From NCBI GenBank assembly GCA_026826555.1, contig JAKSZT010054570.1, positions 2,150,485-2,214,484 of the forward strand: a stretch of DNA of 64,000 bases. The letters are read 5' to 3'. This DNA comes from Tolypeutes matacus. Lineage: Eukaryota > Chordata > Mammalia > Cingulata > Chlamyphoridae. Shown here piece after piece: positions 56,936 through 64,000 of this stretch. Position numbers and translations under genes: made by a program. Under the pieces are notes generated by a model, which was not told the origin of the DNA, made no database searches, and saw only the letters and a program-made list of their open reading frames with translations. Every line of letters starts with the position of its first letter. The stretch's first letter is position 1.

Positions 56936-57182
56936 ACACACCTCCACAATCTAACCTCCTCCACCACAGCAGAATTCATAGTCCCAATCAAGTTGCAGAA
57001 GGAAAACTGTGTGATTCTTTTGAAGGTCACATGAGAATGCTATTGAGGTCCCACCTATGTTTCCTGCCAGAGTCTTTCAATCCTAAGATTTCCCTGCTGC
57101 AGAGGCACCCAACCCCACAATCTAACCTCCTTTATTAGATCAGACTTCATAGTCCCAAACAAGTCATCCAGGGAAAAATACT
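56936..57182 (+). repeat. direct repeat pair, about 65 nt, offset about 170 nt
   Basis: CCACAATCTAACCTCCT...CATAGTCCCAA.CAAGT occurs at 56944-57010 and again at 57115-57180, with differences between. The surrounding sequence is not a repeat family that I know. Confidence 0.7.
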
Positions 57183-58560
57183 GCTTGTGTCTGGGTATGG
57201 AGGCTAATGGAAATCAAGACATTATGATAAGGTAGTAAAAGTTCAACAAAGTTGGAAGCCTGTCCTGTAGCTCAAGTGCTGACACATCCAAGAATAAATT
57301 GTCCTAAGCTACCTCCATACAGCAAAAGTCTACAGTAACAGCAAACTGAGGAGTATCAGCAGCACAAGGTTGGTAAACCAGTAAGAATTAAGATAATTGA
57401 ATTAACCGGCTACTATGTCAGAAAATCTGGAGATGAGGTAGTGTCAGCTGGATGGGAGTTGGAGTATTGATCACTAAAAAATATATTTTATAGGGATTAT
57501 GTAACCTTGACTGAGTCGTGTTAGCTTGGTCCTAATCTTGATTAGAAATGGATTTCCAGAAACCAATCTTGAGAGATTTATAATAGGAATTCACTCTATA
57601 TAAATTAGAGGGGATCCTAAAGCAGCTTAACAAGCATCCCAAAGCCTAGTAACTTCCTTGACTCTCTTGGGAAAAAAAACAAATAGGTGATGCAGGAAAG
57701 ATATATAATTAGCCCATTTGGAAACAGTACTCTTCTCACTTAAGGAAATGGCAGGTCCCAAAAAAGTAAATTCTTAATGCAGGAACATCAAGACCAGCAC
57801 CTACAGAAAACTGACTAGAGCTTCCATTGTTATCTTTGACCGGTATTTGACAGATACTTAAATCCAGCCCTAACTGAACTGGGCCTAATCTGGGAAGGAT
57901 GCAGATCTGTTTTTAACCAGCAAGAAAGTCCCAGAAATCAAAGCATTGCATTCTTAAAAAGGAACTCCATCTAGGCAAGGAGAAATATTGCACTCACCTG
58001 AGAAGCAATTCTGCATGTCTGGGAAAAAGGGGAGTCAATTCAGAGTGGCTCCCTATGGGAACTCTCCACAAGGAGGGAAGTGGAGAGGGAGGTAGAGGAC
58101 ACAGATCTGCAGCCTTACCACAACAATCATAGGCGTGTTTGGGGAAAATTTAAGGCAGAGTCCTTAGTGTTACCCCAAAGGAAAGGAAAGAAAAAGAGAA
58201 GTAACAGGAAGCTTTTCTTGTGATTGACAACTCAGAGTTCTCAATCGGAAGAGCAGGCAGATGAGTTGAAGGCCACTCTCCACACAGAAGTATTTTGGTG
58301 GTAGAATTACCAAGAATGTGGCAGATAATGTCAAAACAAACATAAACCAACAACAAAACATAACAGGTTTTAGAGAGAGATAAGTCCAAGTTTGCCTGTT
58401 GTCCCAAAGTAATTATAGTAGCACCCCTTTTACTTTCAAAAGTGTGTGGGTTCAGAGGATAAATTGTACAGTCATCTTCCTAATAAGTTATAGAACTTCC
58501 TCTCTGCTCATCTGGGTTCTCTTGGCCACAGGAATCTCCCTCAGCCTAGTAGTATGGGAC
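57183..58560. other. unassigned intergenic sequence, possibly LTR-like in part
   Basis: No gene seen. Sequence such as GGAATTCACTCTATATAAATTAG (57587) is TATA-like but isolated. Confidence 0.3.
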
Positions 58561-58564
58561 AGCG

Positions 58565-58725
58565 GGAGGGCACTCTGAATTCAGGTGACCCAGCCTTCCG
58601 CCTGACCTTGCTACTACCAGCTAAGACCTCAGGCAGGGATCTCACCAGCCTAGATTGCTTTCTCACTTATAAAATTAATGAAATAGGACAAGAGCATCTT
58701 TGTGGTGTCTTCTAGCTCTAAAATT
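58565..58725 (+). repeat. MIR-like fragment
   Basis: CACTCTGAATTCAGGTGACCC...TTTCTCACTTATAAAATTAATGAAATAGGA...TTCTAGCTCTAAAATTATGA. Confidence 0.5.
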
Positions 58726-59161
58726 ATGACTCTACAGGAAAAACCTTTTTCTTTTTCTTGTTTTTTTTTTTTTTTTTTTGCTTACTCAATTCTGCCTACT
58801 CAGTTTTCACTTTACTCTTTACCTCCTACAATTAAAGAAACATCAATCCTCAGATATTTTTGCCTCATCTCTCTGGACTTCTTCACTCATGCAGAATTAA
58901 CTGAGTCATCTAACTCTTCGAAAAGAGTTTTTTATTTTGTTTTGTTTTTGGCCACCACCTCCTCTCTGTCTTCTGCTCTTTCGATTAAAGCATTCTCATG
59001 GGATGGGATGGAATTTAATAATCAAGAGTAGTTTTAGTTTTCTTTCTTCTTCTTTTTCTCCCCCTCATAACCTCTGAGTTAGATGGAATCTTTCTTAAGT
59101 AGTAGTTGTACAATAAACTTCATTGTTGCATGTTAAATAACAAGGTAAAAGTCAATTATTA

Positions 59162-59389
59162 AGGGAGTGGATGTGGCTCGAGCATTTGAGCACCTGCTTC
59201 CCAAATGGGAGAGCCTGGGTTCGGTTCCTGGTGCCTCCTAAAAAACAAAAATAAAAACAAACAACAAACAAAACAAATGAAAAACCAACTCAGGAGCCAA
59301 TGTGTCTCAGTGGTGGAGGGCCAGCTTCCCACATATGAGGTCCCGGGTTCAATCCCAGAGCTCAGTACCTAAAAAAAAAAAAAAAAAAA
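59162..59389 (+). repeat. SINE A dimer
   Basis: Left unit GGGAGTGGATGTGGCTCGAG; AAACAAACAACAAAC linker; CCAACTCAGGAGCC right unit; A24 tail. Target-site duplication AAAAGTCARTTATTA at 59147-59161 and 59390-59404. Confidence 0.92.
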
Positions 59390-59529
59390 AAAAGTCAGTT
59401 ATTAGCTTAAAGAGAAAAATGTCATACACCACACAGAAAAGATACTGAAAGGAAGATAGAGGGATTTACAAGGGCTGGAATGCCCAGATCAAATAAATTA
59501 TTATCTTAATTACAGAGAGGCAGTAGAAC

Positions 59530-59706
59530 AGTGTTTCTCAACCTTGGTAGTACATTCAGATCATCTGGGGAGCTTAAAGAATACTGATGACTTGGTCCTA
59601 CCTTCCAGAAATTCTGATCTAATTGATCTGGGGTGTGGCTTGGGCACTGGGATTTCTAAAAGCTCCACATGTGATTCTAATATACAGCCAAGTTTGAGAG
59701 CCATTG
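59530..59706. repeat. MER5A-like hAT DNA transposon fragment
   Basis: GTGTTTCTCAACCTTGGTAGTACATTCAGATCATCTGGGGAGC...TGATCTAATTGATCTGGGGTG...GAGAGCCATTG is close to the MER5A consensus. Confidence 0.8.
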
Positions 59707-60310
59707 CAAGAGAAGTTCAAAATAAGGACAAATATAATTGGATCCCGAGGTTCATTTTATGAAGGTGTGGCTCTAGAACTTGGCATTTGAAACAATCACC
59801 ATGGAGATGAGCCTCAAAGGATTTTGGAAAGAAGTTTCTTTGCAGACACTAAATTTCTAATTCTCCCATGTCTAAAGCAGGGGAATCCTAACTCGAGATC
59901 TGTGAACATCATGGTATTGTATATAAAATATTCTACACATATGTGAATGTGCACTATTCCAAGCAAAGCATTCATAGTTTTCATCAGATATTTAAAGGGG
60001 TCCATGACCCAAAATACTAAGAACCACCTAGTTTATTGGAAAGAAAAAGATCGTATGAGATGATTTCTATGGAATAGCGAATACCCTTAGCCAATTTAAG
60101 GTTAGTCTAGTGGATTAGTCCAGCATGGTAAAAAAATATTATTTGTGATAGTGTTTTATTTTTACTAGATCCCAAACCCTGATTAAATGGGGTTAATATG
60201 TCCATTCTGGTCATATTAACAGATCAGCATGGTCATTTTTTGCTCTTGGTGCTCACAAAGCGCATAGTGTGTCTTACTGAGGAGAATAACAACTGCAATT
60301 AGAAGCGGCA
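59707..60310. other. unassigned intergenic sequence
   Basis: 59880-60030 (AGCAGGGGAATCCTAACTCGAG...GTCCATGACCC) may be an old DNA element; weak. Confidence 0.3.
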
Positions 60311-60319
60311 AATATTTCC

Positions 60320-60530
60320 CTTGAACTCACACGTTGATCTGAGCCCTTTACATATCTGTACTCATTTGTGCCTCACAAGGACCCTATGAGGTGAGCACTA
60401 TTACCCTCATTTGATAGGTAAGAAAACCAAAGCAGAGATGGTGTAAGTAACTCGAGCAGTTCCCTCAGGTAGTAAGTCACAGAGAGTCAAACCCAGGCAG
60501 TCGGGCTCCCAGGTCTATCCTTAACTAAAC
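60320..60530 (-). repeat. MIR
   Basis: CTTTACATATCTGTACTCATTTGTGCCTCACAAGGACCC...GTAAGTAACTCGAGCAG...AACCCAGGCAGTCGGGCTCCC. Confidence 0.75.
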
Positions 60531-61770
60531 ACAGAAATGAGATGTTAGACCGGCCAACTAGTAACAAATGCTTTGAAAAATTTTCACTGCTGCAAGCAAA
60601 TGCTGCTTTTTATCCTCATTACCATTATTTTTAGGGTGTAAGTTGAGGATAACGATAATAAAATTGCATGTATTTCGATGACATACTGCACTTGAGCGAC
60701 ACACTGGTATAACTCAACTGAGGATCTCAGCACCTTCATTGTACCGTCCACGCTTGGTGGCTATTGTGCTTGACTGTGGTCAACTTGTTCATTTACATAG
60801 CTGCTCACAGGTTTTGCATTTCGTTGTGCACACATTTCTGACTCTCCCTCAGCCCACCTGCTAAGAGATGCTGAATCTCTAGAAATCTCTCGAAATCCTT
60901 CCTTGAACTCTTTTCCCAATTACTTGGTTTCTTATCTTATGCCCTCACTACTATTGGGAGGAATTTTGATCCAGGTCACAACAGACCAGCTTCCCTCCAT
61001 AGTTTCTGACTTCCTTACCCTCTCTCTGCACAGTTATATAATAGATGAAATTCAAAACATTGACCTGGGAGACAGAGAAAAATATTTGTGGGGGCGTAGA
61101 AGTGGCCTTTTGTCATATAATTAGCTTAACTCAAAAGCTAAGAGGGCTTATGGGACATCCATCTAAAAGGGATTTTAAAATATCATTAGAATACAGTTGA
61201 GCAATCTCAGCCAGTTAATGCAAGTTCCTATGCAGTGGGTGAAATATAAATCAGTCCAACTCCCACCAGAATAGAGTGCCCTTAAATGAAAACAAAACCC
61301 TGCATTTTGTGACACATACATGTAAGATTCCAGGTGCAGCTTCATTTGGGTCCTGCCACTGACCAGCCAGCTGACCGTCCCTGAATAATGGATGACTAGT
61401 GTTGTTTACCTGGAACAATTTATTCTTATTTAAAATTGAAACCATGCTGTACGCCTCCTAAGAAGTTGTCTGGTTCAGAAATTAAAAAAAAAAAACAAAA
61501 AACAAAAAACCACATGCAATAAATCACTTATTTTGAACATAAAGAAGTATACAAAATATATGCATTTTAAAAATACATTATTTCTATGCTGTAAATTGAG
61601 GATATTCCCACTAAACAGATGATAAAAGTACATCAGTTTAAAGGGGTACATGATTACAAGACTGCCTAAGGCACCATTCGTTTAAATTAAGCTCCCTATA
61701 TTCACATTATATCAGCCTAGAAAACAATGCTGATCATCTGGACTCATTTGAAGAGTCAAAATGATATATA
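60531..61770. other. intergenic sequence without recognised repeat
   Basis: 60590-60860 is unique-looking and keeps several CpGs. It could be a conserved non-coding element, but sequence alone cannot show this. Confidence 0.35.
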
Positions 61771-61778
61771 GAATCATA

Positions 61779-62240
61779 TTACTTCAATGGATGAATGGAT
61801 AAACAAAATGTGGTATATATACACAATGGAATATTATTCAGCCATAAAAAGGAATAAAGTTCTGTTAACTGCTACAACATGGATGAACCTTGAAGACATC
61901 ATGTTGAATGAAATAAGCGAGACACAAAAGGACAAAGATTGTATGATCTCATTTATGTGAAATAAGTAGAATATGCAAATTCATAGAGACAGAAAGTAGA
62001 TTGCATATTAGCATGGGCAGAGATTGGAGAGTGGGGAGATAAGGAGCTATTGCATAATGAGTACAAAGTTTCTCTTTGGAATGATGGAAAAGTTTGGTAT
62101 TGGATGGTGGTGATGGTAGCACAACATTGTGAATATAATTAATAAAATATACACTGAATTGTATATTTGAAAGTGGTGAAAATGGTAAATTTTATGTTGT
62201 ATGTATGGCAAGTCACACACACACATACACACACAAAAAG
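61779..62240 (+). repeat. LINE-1 ORF2 3' end and 3'UTR
   Basis: GGATAAACAAAATGTGGTATATATACACAATGGAATATTATTCAGCC, then AACATGGATGAACCTTGAAG and GATGGTGGTGATGGTAGC are a hallmark LINE-1 end. (AC)n at 62214-62234 follows. Confidence 0.85.
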
Positions 62241-62329
62241 AATCATGTATTAGAGAACTATTAGAAATATCTGTTATAGTGAGTCCTAAGTTTTACTCTG
62301 TACCGGAATCATCTGGAAAGTTGTTTTTT

Positions 62330-62475
62330 GTTTATTTGTTTTTCCTTTTAACTACAGATTCATAGGCCCTATACCAGGTCTACTGAATCATTCAGCAATA
62401 GAGCCAGAAATCTGCATCTTCTAAAATCCCCACGTGATTCTGCTGTGGCTCATTGGAGAAGCAGTCTGCTGATCC
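62330..62475. repeat. MER5-like DNA transposon fragment
   Basis: CGGAATCATCTGGAAAG ... CTACTGAATCATTCAGC ... AAATCCCCACGTGATTCTGC. Confidence 0.6.
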
Positions 62476-62514
62476 TAATGAACCATTTTCTTATCATGAG
62501 GAAGCCCAGATGTC

Positions 62515-62780
62515 CGAAAACATTCATTCAACACGCGTCCATCGGGTGCCTAAGATGTGCCAGGCACTGCTCTACGTGCAGAGGCTCCATCAGTGAACGG
62601 AAGAGGCTGAAATTGCTAGTTTAATGGTTTGTTCAAAAGAATTCATTAAACAATGATTAATTTTGTTAGGCTAAGTTCTGGACATAAAAAGATCAAAGAC
62701 TATAAGCCTTCAAGGAGCTTATAGTCTAGTGAGAGACAAGTGTGGAAGCAGATAATTACAACACAATTAAGATAAACCCC
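62515..62780. repeat. ancient mammalian repeat
   Basis: CATTCATTCAACACGCGTCCATCGGGTGCC...GTGCCAGGCACTGC and CCTTCAAGGAGCTTATAGTCTAG are typical old motifs. Confidence 0.5.
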
Positions 62781-63150
62781 GTGGTAGAGATATATACTGG
62801 GCAAGACCAAAACAGTAGTGGAAGGAGGAGGACTAGAGGCCATTTTTGCCCATGATTCTTTTTACTTTACTTTCCATTTTTAGGTGGTTTTATTATCCTG
62901 TTAAAATAGTATTTAGTTAGTCATTTCAGAAGCTACTAATGAGATATTAGGCTGAAAAGCTGATTTAAGTTTTCTGTGTGGGAACAAGGCCTATATGATT
63001 AAACTACAATACAACCACATAAAATTAGGTGCCGGCAGGTAAAATACTGATAAAAATGTGATAAAGATTTTTAGGCAAATAGTGTGAATGGATTAGGAGG
63101 GAAGGGGAATGTCTAAGAAGGAGGGCAAGGGGAACTGATTTCTTTACTTG
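62781..63150. other. unassigned intergenic sequence
   Basis: Nothing recognised. Confidence 0.4.
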
Positions 63151-63159
63151 TCTACAATA

Positions 63160-63340
63160 CTCCAATCACTTCACATATACTACCTTATTAGATCTTTGTT
63201 AAAATCTGTGAGGTAGTTATTATTACCCGTCCTCTTCCTTTTGCAGATGAAGATACAGAGGGTCTGAGAGGCAGGGTAACTTGCCCAAGTTTACACAGCT
63301 AGTACCTGAGCAAGCTGGCAGGCAAATTCAGGTCTCAGTG
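63160..63340 (-). repeat. MIR
   Basis: CTTCACATATACTACCTTATTAGATC...TTTTGCAGATGAAGATACAGAG...AACTTGCCCAAGTTTACACAGCTAGTACC. Confidence 0.75.
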
Positions 63341-63708
63341 GCTACCAACCTTGGGACTGTCCTTCTCTGCCTTCCAAGGATCACACACTTTATGAGGTGC
63401 AAGGGCAGGACTCAGGCCAGTTCATTGGTCTGACAAAGCTCTAAGCATTACCCTCTGTGCTTGATTATTGACAGGAAGTGGTGCCAAGAGGAATTTGAAC
63501 CATGCATATGTGCTCCAAACGTCTAGTGTGGCTCTTTCCTAGGCATTCTAGTCATTACCCAGGGTTCAGCCAGAGGAAAGCATTGTATGAGGAACCAGGC
63601 CGAGGTAAGATAAGACTGCTGATGAATGCAGAGACACTGCTGCAGGGGCCTGCTCCATTCAAGCAGGAAAATGTGTCACTTCCTTCTCGGCTCCTATATA
63701 ATTTCTCT

Positions 63709-63741
63709 GGGGGGGGGGGGAAGAGGGGGGGGGGGGGGCGG
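63709..63741 (+). repeat. poly(G) low-complexity tract, G12 and G14
   Basis: G12 (63709-63720), AAGA, G14 (63725-63738), then CGG. TATATAA lies 12 nt before it (63695). Confidence 0.85.
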
Positions 63742-64000
63742 TAAGCAGGGGAAGGGATCCGAGCTTTGAAAGAACTCAGAATGGGTCTGAGTAGGGTGAG
63801 GCCAGACAGGTAAAAAGCCAGTCAGAGTAGGAGAGTAGGGTTTAACCGGCTCTGGCTACACCCTATTTAAAAGCCACAGCATATTTTTACTTCTTGGCTC
63901 ATTCTCAGCCTATCCTTCTAGCTGCGATATCATCCTCTTTTTAAATTCTGTGCTGGAATCTCAGCACATTTACTCCTCCCCCACCTCCTTCTCATATGCA
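63742..64000. other. unassigned intergenic sequence at the right edge
   Basis: No gene or repeat recognised. Confidence 0.4.

Noticed and set aside
1..64000. CRISPR arrays, operons, phage or plasmid features
   Set aside because: No spaced identical repeats, no dense coding and no prokaryotic signals; the sequence is mammalian.

Overview
This window looks like nuclear DNA of a placental mammal, most likely a xenarthran (sloth, anteater or armadillo). About thirty copies of tRNA-derived SINEs with the core GATGTGGCTCAAG...GGTTCGATTCC, in monomeric and dimeric forms, match what is known in Xenarthra as DAS-SINEs. LINE-1, L2, CR1/L3-like, MIR, HAL1-like, MER5-like and MaLR-like remnants fit a mammal. 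I cannot tell which xenarthran it is. There is no sign of bacterial, phage, plasmid or CRISPR content.

Only one gene is well supported. The minus strand carries the 5' end of PPP2R2A, which encodes B55-alpha, a regulatory subunit of protein phosphatase 2A. Coding exon 1 (44038-44044) and exon 2 (42139-42213) have correct splice signals and join in frame to read MAGAGGGNDIQWCF...DDDVAE. The start codon lies in a CpG island (about 43680-44700) with a cAMP-response element, a YY1-like motif and GC boxes. All of 1-42138 is then intron 2; I did not find exon 3, so intron 2 should exceed 42 kb here. From about 44.7 kb to the right end is upstream intergenic DNA with no second gene recognised. In other mammals the neighbour on this side is EBF2, far away.

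Region by region: 1-12 kb holds old LINE-1 pieces, long LINE-1 3'UTR-like copies, and nested or mosaic SINEs. 12-28 kb holds SINEs with clear target-site duplications, a HAL1-like copy, two MaLR-like LTRs and further LINE-1 ends. 28-42 kb holds SINEs in both orientations, including an inverted pair at 32.2-32.7 kb. 42-44.7 kb is the gene start. 44.7-64 kb holds an L2 copy with a decayed reverse-transcriptase region, a CR1/L3-like copy, a MaLR-like LTR, a retrocopied endogenous-retrovirus transcript, a long LINE-1 3'UTR copy and MIR/MER5 remnants.

SINE labels A to E are mine. A: dimer with an A-rich linker and a second unit starting GCCGATGTGGCTCAG. B: head with CCCGTTTACCATATGG and body GGTGAAGGCAAGC. 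C: two tRNA-like halves, the second GCTGAGGTGGCTCAA with GAAGACAAGCAGACAC. D: head with CATATGGAGGGACC. E: two halves with GAGCAAGACAGC. I found no new multi-gene system. The notable things are genomic-fossil structures: a micro-duplication of a PPP2R2A exon segment, a retrocopied ERV transcript, repeated SINE-in-SINE nesting, a fold-back SINE fusion, and an unidentified coding-like fossil at about 56.0 kb.
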